Under the pieces are notes generated by a model. That model made no database searches. It saw only the letters and a list, made by a program, of their open reading frames with translations, and had not been told where the DNA came from. A DNA stretch of 64,000 nt from Thermoleophilia bacterium (lineage in GTDB: Bacteria > Actinomycetota > Thermoleophilia > BMS3ABIN01). A program made the translations under genes and the position numbers. Shown here one piece after another: positions 47,155 to 54,987 of the stretch (its first letter is position 1; every line of letters begins with the position of its first letter). The DNA lies in assembly GCA_020053595.1 (NCBI GenBank), contig JAGVMV010000048.1, positions 1-64,000 of the forward strand, in the 5' to 3' direction.

Positions 47155-48414
47155 ATGAATACCAATCCTCCAAAAGGTTCCAATAAGCCCTCGGCCTACG
47201 GGTCGGCCAAGGATCTTCCTACCTACAAAGAGATGTCCCAGCAGATTCAGGGTCTCAAGCTATTGACGCGCGTTATCGCCCGCGATCAGCGCCAGAAACT
47301 ACTTGAGATCGAAGAACAGATGGAACGCTTAACTCGGGTCGTCGATGATTTCTACGACCGGCTCGGATCGCGCAACTGGATCTTCCACGACACATTGAAC
47401 GTGGACAAGATTGAGCAGCTCATTGCAGAGACGGCTGATGCCGAATCGGCTGAGATACGCTTGATCGATCTCTACCGGGACAGAGAAGAAGCAAAACGGT
47501 GGCACATGCTGCTCCGATCCCACGAAGGCCTCCGAAAACGGCTTCACCTGATAGAGCGTGCCCGAGAGCACTACGACGCTGACCAGTTCGACAGTTGCGT
47601 CCTTCAACTAATCGCTATCATGGACGGCTTCGTCAACGATGTCGAGCCAGAAGCGCGCAAGGGCCTGCATGCTCGAAACCCTGATGATATGGCCGCGTGG
47701 GATAGCGCAGTCGGACACCACATGGGTCTCACCCATGCCCTGGCGACCTTTACGAAGACTTTCAAGAAGCGGGTCGACGAAGAAGTCTTCGACGTGTACC
47801 GTCACGGCATAATGCACGGGACGGTTGTGAATTTCGACAATGTGGTCGTCGCGACCAAGGCCTGGAACATGCTCTTCGCTGTGGCCGACTGGGCGACCGC
47901 AACTCACAAGGCTGCAGAGCCGAATATATCGGCGCCGTCGATCCGCGATACCTGGAAGTCGATCAGTCGACATGCCCTCTACAAGAAGTATCAGCAAGAG
48001 TTCGTGCCCTCGACCATCGAGTCTTCGGACTCGGGCTTCTCGTCGAACGAAATCATGCTGCTGGCCTCCGAGTTTCTCGATGCCTGGGAGCATGGACGTT
48101 GGGGCATCGTAGCCAGATTCAAGCCACCGATTCTGTGCGAATCCAAGTCGGACGGGTATACCGCCCGAGAGGCTAAGACTACCTTCGAGCCTTATGATCT
48201 AAAGGACTGGAGCATTAAATCCATCACATATGACCAAGCCAGCTCTGTGGAGATCATGGCGCAAGCCACGGTCAACAATCAGGTGACGGAGATGCGCTTT
48301 CGCATAGTTTTTTGGAGTGTCGATGGCAATGTTGCGATCCCGGATCGTGAAGAAGGAGACTGGAGCCTCGCGGTCTGGGCTCCCAACACTTATTTGAAGG
48401 TCGCCGCTGAATAG
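47155..48414 (+). CDS. HEPN-like protein with C-terminal NTF2-like region
   Basis: The 419-residue protein has no confident family. Residues ~20-75 are a predicted coiled coil (LLEIEEQMERLTRVVDDFYDRL). A helical middle region carries YRHGIMHG at about 215-222, which fits the R-x4-H HEPN ribonuclease pattern. The last ~120 residues (LLASEFLDAWEHGRWGIVARF; MRFRIVFW) resemble an SnoaL/NTF2 fold. HEPN proteins often act as RNA-cleaving toxins or anti-phage effectors. With the divergent DUF3800-like gene it lies between att copies, so a defence role is inferred, not shown. Confidence 0.6.
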   Translation: MNTNPPKGSNKPSAYGSAKDLPTYKEMSQQIQGLKLLTRVIARDQRQKLLEIEEQMERLTRVVDDFYDRLGSRNWIFHDTLNVDKIEQLIAETADAESAEIRLIDLYRDREEAKRWHMLLRSHEGLRKRLHLIERAREHYDADQFDSCVLQLIAIMDGFVNDVEPEARKGLHARNPDDMAAWDSAVGHHMGLTHALATFTKTFKKRVDEEVFDVYRHGIMHGTVVNFDNVVVATKAWNMLFAVADWATATHKAAEPNISAPSIRDTWKSISRHALYKKYQQEFVPSTIESSDSGFSSNEIMLLASEFLDAWEHGRWGIVARFKPPILCESKSDGYTAREAKTTFEPYDLKDWSIKSITYDQASSVEIMAQATVNNQVTEMRFRIVFWSVDGNVAIPDREEGDWSLAVWAPNTYLKVAAE

Positions 48415-48521
48415 ACACGGCTCCCCGGGTGAGCCAGTCTCCATTTTTGGTCGTTTCGCTCTGCTTCAAGTCGTGGTTTTTTTGCCACCACAACATGACG
48501 ATCAGAAAGTAGATTTAGAAA

Positions 48522-48669
48522 TGCCAACCCGCTTGCCAACATTTTGCCAACCAAATTCCCGGTACTGAACGCTACGGAAAGGTACAGGAAGGGAAATAGA
48601 TCATATGAAAGCTGTACAGGAAGGGACTAAACGGTACTAGCGGGCACCAGAAGGTACGTAGGGAACAAA
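48522..48669 (+). other. Integration-arm-like sequence B
   Basis: The stretch has three GCCAAC motifs, the 16-mer TTGCCAACCAAATTCC shared with arm A, and repeated GGTAC steps, and runs into GGGAACAAAACTC at the third tRNA copy. The preceding ~100 bases after the HEPN-like gene hold no gene. Confidence 0.5.
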
Positions 48670-48727
48670 ACTCAAAATCCGGTGAGGGTCACCCCTCGTG
48701 TGGGTTCGATTCCCACCTTCGGCACCA
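48670..48727 (+). repeat. Attachment-site copy 3 (perfect 58-base tRNA-Leu 3' part)
   Basis: It is identical to 44821-44878, including the encoded CCA, but lacks the 5' half of a tRNA. It marks the distal end of the integrated region. Confidence 0.85.
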
Positions 48728-48778
48728 GAAGTCACGTTTTGACAAACAATAATTTTGTTATCAAAAATTGTTCAGTTG

Positions 48779-48808
48779 AAAAAACAATGCCCTCAAATTC
48801 ATGAGGAC
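48779..48808 (-). terminator. Terminator after the lasso-leader gene
   Basis: The minus strand has GTCCTCA / TGAGGGC (7 bp, one T-G pair) with a 6-base loop, then ATTG and six T. The T-G pair is a C-A mismatch on the other strand, so the structure is oriented for the minus-strand gene. Confidence 0.65.
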
Positions 48809-48846
48809 ATCAAAAAAAGACTGCGACATGTGATCAAGAGACTTTT

Positions 48847-49011
48847 TTAGCAGTGGCCGTACCCGTTTCCCCTGCCATGCTCAGAGTGTCCGCGCCCTCT
48901 CTGGTGCGAATGAACATCAACGCTGCATTGCCATTCCGCGGTAACCATCTTCAGGTTTCCCAAACGGGTCAGCTTGGGACGGTGATACTTGTTCTTTCTG
49001 ACGTTAATCAA
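48847..49011 (-). CDS. Small protein with lasso-peptide-type leader
   Basis: This is 54 residues from TTG 49011, with GAGG four bases before (a TTG at 49053 would add 14). It contains KYHRPKLTRLGNLKMVT, which fits the RiPP leader pattern Y-x2-P-x-L-x2-LG-x4-T recognised by lasso RRE proteins. After the threonine comes A and then EWQCSVDVHSHQRGRGHSEH with a Gly/His-rich end GRGNGYGHC. Asp 7 after the possible cleavage point could form a ring, but an N-terminal Glu would be unusual. No processing genes are nearby. A terminator follows. Confidence 0.5.
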   Translation of the reverse strand: MINVRKNKYHRPKLTRLGNLKMVTAEWQCSVDVHSHQRGRGHSEHGRGNGYGHC

Positions 49012-49053
49012 AATACCTCGCTTGATCCTGGCTTGCGAAAAACCTGATTTCAA

Positions 49054-49393
49054 CAGGCTTTTCTTTCTAGCGCTCTTACTCAGGGCCTAAACATGAATCC
49101 AAATACGTAATTCCAACCATATTTATCAATTTTAACGGAACAAAGGCGAAACCGCCAGCTTTTTTACCTCATACTCTTTCAATCGCTAAATAACCGGCTA
49201 AACGTTATCGTCGGGCTGATCGCAATCGTGGTAATCGCGGTGATACTGGTTCTGGTGCTGGTCGTCATACCCAAATCAAGGAAAAAGAGTTCCGGAGCGG
49301 GCGGGGGCGATGGAACAACAGGGTCCCCGGGTGGCTGAACACCCGCGTAATCCGTCGAACAAGCTCCTAGCGATGGAGTAGCAAAGGGCTTAC
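49054..49393. other. 340-base region before the response regulator gene end
   Basis: No complete gene is seen. A plus-strand reading frame open from 49111 to 49338 encodes a hydrophobic helix and Gly-rich end but has no usual start (see separate entry). Confidence 0.4.
49228..49338 (+). pseudogene. Membrane-helix fragment with Gly-rich tail
   Basis: The frame encodes VVIAVILVLVLVVIPKSRKK followed by SSGAGGGDGTTGSPGG and a stop. The only conventional start is a GTG inside the hydrophobic helix, without a ribosome site. It may be the surviving 3' end of a decayed gene or a tiny membrane peptide with an unusual start. Confidence 0.25.
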
Positions 49394-50071
49394 CTACTCC
49401 ATCGCTTCGCTCAGGTTGACCTGCAGAATCCCCTTGCGGATGGCGTAACGCACCAGTTCGTTCCGTTTGTGCAGGTCGAGCTTCTCCATGATGTTGGCTT
49501 TATGGGTCTCCACCGTCTTGACGCTGATGAACAGGGGTTCGGCGATCTCACGGCAGGTGTAACCCTCGGCCAGAAGCTTGAGGACCTCGCGCTCGCGGCC
49601 GGTCAGCGTATCAAGACTGGAGGTCGGCTCCTGCCCACGCCGCAGCTTTTCCAGTGAATTCTCCACCACCATCCTGGTGATCGGCGGATAGAGGAAATAG
49701 TCGCCCTGGGCGACCACATGGATGGCGTTAACCAGGTCGCGGGCGGCGGCCTTTTTGAGCAGGTAACCGGTGGCTCCCGCCTGGAAAGACTGGAAGAGAT
49801 ACTCCTCGTTGTCATGCACTGACAGAATCAGCACCTTGACCTCTTCGTTCCACTCCTTGATCTCCCTGGTGGCATCCATGCCATTCATAATCGGCATGCC
49901 AATGTCCATAAGCACTACGTCCGGAATCAGCTCCTGTACCTTCTCAATAGCCTCGTGCCCGTTTTCCGCCTCCCCTACCACTTCCATTCCTCGCACTTCG
50001 CCAAGCAGGCGGATCAGCCCCGTGCGGAGTATCGCGTGGTCGTCGGCTATAATTATTCTTATATTCTCCAT
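49394..50071 (-). CDS. NarL/FixJ-type response regulator
   Basis: The 225-residue protein has a receiver domain (IIADDHAILRTGLIRLL; phosphorylation site Asp56 in VVLMDIGMPIMNG; LLKKAAARD) and a LuxR-type helix-turn-helix (LTGREREVLKLLAEGYTCREIAEPLFISVKTVETHKANIM). It is a DNA-binding regulator controlled by a histidine kinase that is not in the window. It sits just downstream, on the same strand, of the NrfD/ferredoxin/cytochrome module and could regulate it. Confidence 0.93.
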   Translation of the reverse strand: MENIRIIIADDHAILRTGLIRLLGEVRGMEVVGEAENGHEAIEKVQELIPDVVLMDIGMPIMNGMDATREIKEWNEEVKVLILSVHDNEEYLFQSFQAGATGYLLKKAAARDLVNAIHVVAQGDYFLYPPITRMVVENSLEKLRRGQEPTSSLDTLTGREREVLKLLAEGYTCREIAEPLFISVKTVETHKANIMEKLDLHKRNELVRYAIRKGILQVNLSEAME

Positions 50072-50317
50072 TGGATTCCCTCCCCGGGATCAATGGTGCC
50101 TTTCAAATGGATAGTTGTCCCATCATCAGTGCTGAAAACAAGCCGCTCGATTACTCCTGTGCTTCCCATTGGTCATTGAGGGCCTGGGGGCTCTCCAGAG
50201 AAGAACCGGCGGGCCGCCAGGCTCTGTACTGTCCCTGGTTCGCCCCCATGCCGCTCAATGACCGAATCGCTCAACATGTAACACGCGCTGCCCTGAAGTC
50301 TGTCAACAATCACTTGC

Positions 50318-50662
50318 TCAGGAGGAGCCGCGCTGGCACTTTCCTCCGCGCCAGATGGCGTAGGATGACAGACCGGTGGCGACCATCAGCAAACCGAAAA
50401 TGAGCGTGTCCGTGATCGGTGAGAAGATGAAACCGATGATCGTCAGCATTACCAGGATGACCAGCACTATCGTCGAGAAGACCGTGGCGACACCGAATGC
50501 TGTCTTCTCGGCGACGCTAAGGCTCTTTACCGCCTTGGCCTCTTCTTTTGCCGCCTGATCCGCTTCTCTCGCTTTGATCTCCATCGCTACCGACTGCCTC
50601 TTTTCCTCTTTTGCCGCTGTACCGAACCTCATCTCCTCTTCTAATGTCAGACCCTTTTCCAT
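50318..50662 (-). CDS. Small membrane protein with charged N-terminal helix
   Basis: The 114-residue protein has a highly charged helical N-terminus (AMEIKAREADQAAKEEAKAVK) and two hydrophobic segments (AFGVATVFSTIVLVILVMLTIIGFIF; LIFGLLMVATGLSSYAIW). It starts 33 bases after the cytochrome gene on the same strand and may belong to that operon. No family is recognised. Confidence 0.6.
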   Translation of the reverse strand: MEKGLTLEEEMRFGTAAKEEKRQSVAMEIKAREADQAAKEEAKAVKSLSVAEKTAFGVATVFSTIVLVILVMLTIIGFIFSPITDTLIFGLLMVATGLSSYAIWRGGKCQRGSS

Positions 50663-50695
50663 CTCTGCCTCCCTTCTAGCGTTGAACTACCTGAC

Positions 50696-51166
50696 CTAGC
50701 TATTGCGCTCTTCTTCTTTCTCCAGCCCCTTCACTCCAATGTGGCATCTGGCGCACTGGGTGTCAGATGAAAATGCCACGTTATTCTTGGAGGAGTGGCA
50801 GGTACCGCAGTATTTGCCCTCGGCCAGCCCCTTCATGTTGAAGTCGGGACTGCTCTCCACGCTCTTCGCTTTCATCTGGAAGAGGCCGCTGTGGCAGACG
50901 CTGCATTGATATTCCAGCTCCGAAGCATGCGTCTGGTGGCTGAAAACGACTGATTTAACCGATTTGGTATAGAGGATGTCCTTGGGAATGCTGCTTTTTG
51001 CGGCGGCCGCGCCGTAGTTTGCCCCAGCGGCGCTCGGGTCCTGGTAGACGCTTTGGACGCCGGCCATGACATTGATTTCTTCCGCCGAACTCGAGCCTCG
51101 GTAGAGTACGAAACCTACGGCCAGGGAGATAAGCAGAACCGGCAGTACTATGATTTTGTTGTTCAT
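50696..51166 (-). CDS. Tri-haem cytochrome c (cytochrome c3/c7-like)
   Basis: The 156-residue protein has an N-terminal membrane anchor or signal (IIVLPVLLISLAVGFVLY) and three CxxCH haem sites: CSVCH, CGTCH and CARCH. An upstream SHQTHAS histidine may serve as a distal ligand. It is an extracytoplasmic electron carrier. It follows the ferredoxin gene by 9 bases, so it probably receives electrons from, or gives them to, the NrfD membrane subunit. The partner enzyme is not in the window. Confidence 0.88.
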   Translation of the reverse strand: MNNKIIVLPVLLISLAVGFVLYRGSSSAEEINVMAGVQSVYQDPSAAGANYGAAAAKSSIPKDILYTKSVKSVVFSHQTHASELEYQCSVCHSGLFQMKAKSVESSPDFNMKGLAEGKYCGTCHSSKNNVAFSSDTQCARCHIGVKGLEKEEERNS

Positions 51167-51175
51167 AGTGACCCC

Positions 51176-51934
51176 CTAGCCTTTCGTGTAGAAGATGTTG
51201 GGCTTGACGCCGGTTTCCGGCCTTTGCACCCAGACCGCCTTTTCGATGTTATGGACCCGTTGGTATACCTCGCTCTGCGGGTCCGAGAGATCACCGAATA
51301 TCCGCACCTTTGCCGGGCAGGCTTCAGCACAGGCGGTGAGAGTCTCGCCCTTGCTCAGCCGGGTGTCGAAACAGAAGTTGCACTTGTCTACTGACTTGGT
51401 CTCTTCGTTGTAGTAGCGCCCGTTGTTCGGACAGGCCGACATGCAGGTCTTGCAACCGATACACTTTTCCTTGTCCACCATGACAATGCCGTTCTGCTGG
51501 TTTTTATAGGTGGCTTTAGTCGGGCAGGCCCTGACGCACGCCGGGTTGTTGCACTGGTTACAGAGCACCGGGATGAATTCGATCCTGCGACCGGCGCTCT
51601 CGGGGTGAACCTGCTCGAGAATCCTGGTGCGATAGCCGTACTCGGGCACATGGTTAGTCGCTCTGCAGGCCTCGATGCAGCGCTCGCAGTCGATGCAGTT
51701 GTCCTGCCGGATCACCATGCTGTAATGCGGCTTGTATGGATACTGATCGGCGAACTCCTGGCGTGAAGCGAAGACCTTGTCCACGACCGAGGCGGCTGAC
51801 AGGAGCGTTCCACCCGCGAATATTCCGGTGATGGCCAGACCCAGCTTCAGGAATTGCCGCCGCTCCATTTCCGGTATGACGCCGTTCTTGTCCGGTTCCG
51901 GCTGATCGGGGATCCTGGAGGAAGTATTCATCAA
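51176..51934 (-). CDS. Four-cluster ferredoxin subunit (NrfC/DmsB-like)
   Basis: The 252-residue protein has four cysteine clusters for [4Fe-4S] centres: CIDCERCIEAC, CNQCNNPACVRAC, CIGCKTCMSACP and CNFCF...CAEACP. The N-terminus has ERRQFLKLG and a hydrophobic stretch, a Tat-type export signal, so it works on the outer face of the membrane. It overlaps the NrfD-like gene by 4 bases (ATGA). Confidence 0.93.
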   Translation of the reverse strand: MMNTSSRIPDQPEPDKNGVIPEMERRQFLKLGLAITGIFAGGTLLSAASVVDKVFASRQEFADQYPYKPHYSMVIRQDNCIDCERCIEACRATNHVPEYGYRTRILEQVHPESAGRRIEFIPVLCNQCNNPACVRACPTKATYKNQQNGIVMVDKEKCIGCKTCMSACPNNGRYYNEETKSVDKCNFCFDTRLSKGETLTACAEACPAKVRIFGDLSDPQSEVYQRVHNIEKAVWVQRPETGVKPNIFYTKG

Positions 51935-53160
51935 TGCTCCCCTCCTTCGTGCGCTTCGTGCCTGTGTCCGCCGAAGGCCTTTTCGCCCAGCATGAAGACC
52001 AGGCCGACGAGGGCAATGCCGCCGAGGACAACCGCTATCTCGTGCCAGCTCGGCGTATAGCTGAGGAGCCCCTGATATTCGTTCACGTCGAGTTCGTACT
52101 GCAGTGGTACTACCTGGCCGACAATCACGAGGTCGTACCGCATGAAGAAGATTCCGAAGATCATCATCGCCGAGGCCAGGGCCATCAGCGAGAGATTCTT
52201 TCCTTTGGACTGGATATAGAGCACGAGAGGTATGACCATGCCGACGCCGATCTCGAGCACCCAGAAGTTGAATGCGTACGGGCCGGTCAGGAGAGCCTCC
52301 AGCGCCATGATCTTGGCCTCGCCGCCAGCGAACCCGATGATGAATTTCCAGGCGGTGAAGAAGAGGATCACGGAGATGAGCAGGATGCCGACCTTGGTGG
52401 TTACCTCGAGTGCGCGTTTTGTTTCCGGCTCCATCTGCTCGCCATTGATCTTGTAAGCTAGCCAGGTGAAGAGCATGATCGCGCCGGCGCCCGACATCAT
52501 GGCCGAGGTGATGAAATAAATGGGCATGAACGGCCCGTACCAGAATTCTCGTCCATCCAGCATCCCAAAGACCGCGCCGAGATTACTGTGCGCCGCGACA
52601 CCCGAGACGACTCCGATAAAACCGATAATCGTCGCCAGGCGATAATTCCCTTTGACCAGCAGGAAGAATTCGACCGCCATGAATACCATGTAGGCGCCAT
52701 ACAGTGTGCCCATCCACCAGATATTCGAAGTCAGATTCGGCGAAATCACGTTGTAGATTGCCATGCGGAAGGGATTCTCAATCTCGAAAAAGATTACATA
52801 GAAGCCTGCCACGATGGTTGCCACCGCCAGGAACACGGAGCGCTTGGCGATAGGCATAAAATCCTTGACGCCGAAAACGTGGCCGATGGAGGAGACCAGG
52901 CAGAGCCCCGTGGAGGTCACCACGAAGAAGACATAGGTTGAAATAAGGATGCCCCAGGGTATCTCACGCGTGGCGCCGTAAGCTTCCAGGGACCCGATCA
53001 GCTTGGCATGCACCCCGGCGGCGGTACCAGCGACAACAAGCAGCGACAGGAAGAAAATTGTCAACCAGTAAGCCCGGCTCCTGATCGCCTCGACTGCACC
53101 TGTCCACCTCGTGGTGATGAACGGTGCTTCCGCAGTTTCCGTAGAAACACTTTCAGCCAT
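51931..53160 (-). CDS. NrfD/PsrC-type quinone-interacting membrane subunit
   Basis: The 409-residue protein has about ten hydrophobic segments and the NrfD family layout (WGILISTYVFFVVTSTGLCLVSSIGHVFG; ENPFRMAIYNVISPNLTSNIWWMGTLYGAYM). It exchanges electrons between the quinone pool and the ferredoxin subunit. AAGGAGG stands before the ATG. It leads the nrfD-ferredoxin-cytochrome operon. A molybdopterin or other catalytic subunit is missing, so the final acceptor or donor is unknown. Confidence 0.92.
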   Translation of the reverse strand: MAESVSTETAEAPFITTRWTGAVEAIRSRAYWLTIFFLSLLVVAGTAAGVHAKLIGSLEAYGATREIPWGILISTYVFFVVTSTGLCLVSSIGHVFGVKDFMPIAKRSVFLAVATIVAGFYVIFFEIENPFRMAIYNVISPNLTSNIWWMGTLYGAYMVFMAVEFFLLVKGNYRLATIIGFIGVVSGVAAHSNLGAVFGMLDGREFWYGPFMPIYFITSAMMSGAGAIMLFTWLAYKINGEQMEPETKRALEVTTKVGILLISVILFFTAWKFIIGFAGGEAKIMALEALLTGPYAFNFWVLEIGVGMVIPLVLYIQSKGKNLSLMALASAMMIFGIFFMRYDLVIVGQVVPLQYELDVNEYQGLLSYTPSWHEIAVVLGGIALVGLVFMLGEKAFGGHRHEAHEGGEH

Positions 53161-53798
53161 GATGCCTCCCTCCTTGGTCAGAACCGACTTCCCTGCGGCT
53201 GCCCCTCCGCGGTTAATTGGTTATTTGTGCTATTTTTACCCGAGGCGACAACTATGTAGAATCGGGGAAAGTTACCAAAGCTCTGAGGTTTAATCCCTAG
53301 TGGCCAATGGGGGTTTAGCGAAGGTAAGTAGGTAGTTATCCCTTGAGAGAGTAAGGTTAATCACCTACCTGATTGCTGTTAGTCTGGGCGGCACGCACCG
53401 GGGGGCATGGATACCGGTCGGCGCGAATACCCTACGTGGTATTACTTTTACCTGCTAAACAGCATATTTTAAGCTTCACCGCCAGCGCCTGTCAGCGCAA
53501 CGAAATCAACAATATTTAGCTAGTATAAATAGCTAAGATGGTCACACGCATCGTCCTAGTATAAATAGCTAAGTTGGTCAACTAAGCAATTGACCCGTTT
53601 TTGTAAATAACAAGAAAACATTACCGTCGTATTTTTTCTGCATGCATCGTTAATAGTTGATATATAGATATATTATTGGTATTCTGCTTAACGCCGTATC
53701 CAGGCCTGCAAGTGTCCACCGTTCCGTCCTGACGAGTTTGTGTATTGGAATACGGGGATTATTCTTTCGAAGACCACCGCCATGAAAGAAGGGTGCAA
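53161..53798. other. 638-base region upstream of the NrfD operon
   Basis: No gene is convincing. It holds short inverted GTAGGT/ACCTAC motifs (about 53327-53368), a 25-base direct repeat in two copies, and AT-rich DNA towards the ABC remnant. Binding sites for an electron-acceptor-responsive regulator would be expected here, but none is recognised. Confidence 0.4.
53520..53580. repeat. Two 25-base direct repeats, 36-base period
   Basis: Copies at 53520-53544 and 53556-53580 differ by one base. Each contains TAGTATAAATAGCTA and ends TGGTCA. TAGCTA is itself palindromic and also overlaps the start of copy 1. Only two copies exist, so this is not a CRISPR array; paired operators are more likely. 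Confidence 0.75.
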
Positions 53799-53946
53799 AT
53801 GACGGGGGCAATAAGTATCGAAGGGCTGACAAAGCGGTTTGCTCGGGTTGAAGCACTGGCACCTCTTGAGTTACAGGTGCCGGAGGGGCAGATACTCAGG
53901 TATCCAAGACCCAATGGGGCTAGCGACCTGAACCGCTACGGAAAAG
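53799..53946 (+). pseudogene. Decayed ABC transporter ATP-binding gene fragment
   Basis: From ATG 53799 the frame reads MTGAISIEGLTKRFARVEAL, then LAPLELQVPEGQI, a normal start of an ABC ATPase. The Walker A region is damaged (PRPNGASDLN in place of GPNGAGKTT) and the frame then runs into the 3' end of the convergent AICAR transformylase gene. It is a truncated relic. Confidence 0.6.
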
Positions 53947-54987
53947 CTAATGCCCGAAGAAACCCCGGCCGGCGGAATCCGGATAAAGGAATAATGTTAT
54001 GCCCTTTTCCTGGCAGAACTCCTTGACCTCGCCGTCCCGGACGGAGCCACTGGTCGCCAGTATCGCCCTGACCCCCGCCTGCTGGAGCTCGGTGGGTCCG
54101 TCGACAAAGGGAAAGAAGCTGTCGCTGTAGGCAATCGCGTCTTTTGTATCGTGCCCTGCGTCCACGGCCCGCATGACCGCCAGCTTGCAGCCGCCGACCC
54201 GGTCCTGCTGGCCGACGCCGTTGCCGATCAGCATGTTATCCCGCACCAGGGTAACGGTGTTGCTGTTTGAGGTGGAGCCGATGGACCAGGCCAGGATCAT
54301 GTTTTCGATCAACCCTTCGCCGGCATCGCCGATCCGCTCGACATCGCCGGACATCAGATCGGGGACGAAAGTATAGTTCGGCTGTGCCAGGAAGCCGCCA
54401 CGCACGTAGCGGAAGCGCCGCGCCGTATCCAGCGAGCCGCGAGTCAATTGCCTGAGCGACGGGTTGGATAATAGCCGGCACTTGTCCCCCTTGCGCTCGA
54501 GCATTTCAACGGCGCCCCGCGTGAAACCAGGGGCAATGATCCCATCCAGCAGACGACGCGCGCCTTCCGGCATTTTGTGGGTCATCAGGACCTCGGCGAT
54601 CGTCTCGTCGACCTCAGAGTTCAGCAGGATCAGGCCGCCGAAAACCGCGCGCAGGTCACCCTCCAGCGCCTGGCCCACCACCATTGCCGAATCATCACCC
54701 GTGGCCGCGCCACATGGGTTGCCATGCTTGCCGGCCACCGCGATGAACGGCACCTTGCCGGCGTTGACGTCCATCCCGGCCGCTACATGAGTGGCGGTCT
54801 GAACCAGGCGATCGAGATCACAAAGGTTGTTGTAACTGGGAGCCGTTCCCTGGACAACCTCGAACCGGTCGAGGGCCAGCGGATCATCGGTGCCGCTACT
54901 ATAAAGAGCAGCGGGCGTCTGGTAGCCGTTTTCGCCATACTTGCACTCGAGTGCGGGCTCTCCTGAAATGAAGTCCGTATCTGCCAT
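53947..54987 (-). CDS. Stand-alone AICAR transformylase (PurH C-terminal domain)
   Basis: The 346-residue protein corresponds to the AICAR formyltransferase domain of PurH: GKHGNPCGAA (catalytic Lys-His), LRYVRGG-like FRYVRGGFLAQ, AIAYSDSFFPFVDG and ATSGSVRDGEV. The N-terminal IMP cyclohydrolase domain (about 200 residues) is absent and there is no room for it upstream. The enzyme makes FAICAR from AICAR and 10-formyl-THF. A separate cyclohydrolase must exist elsewhere. Confidence 0.87.
   Translation of the reverse strand: MADTDFISGEPALECKYGENGYQTPAALYSSGTDDPLALDRFEVVQGTAPSYNNLCDLDRLVQTATHVAAGMDVNAGKVPFIAVAGKHGNPCGAATGDDSAMVVGQALEGDLRAVFGGLILLNSEVDETIAEVLMTHKMPEGARRLLDGIIAPGFTRGAVEMLERKGDKCRLLSNPSLRQLTRGSLDTARRFRYVRGGFLAQPNYTFVPDLMSGDVERIGDAGEGLIENMILAWSIGSTSNSNTVTLVRDNMLIGNGVGQQDRVGGCKLAVMRAVDAGHDTKDAIAYSDSFFPFVDGPTELQQAGVRAILATSGSVRDGEVKEFCQEKGITLFLYPDSAGRGFFGH

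Noticed and set aside
53520-53580. CRISPR array
   Set aside because: Only two repeat units, a spacer of 11 bases, and no cas genes in the window.
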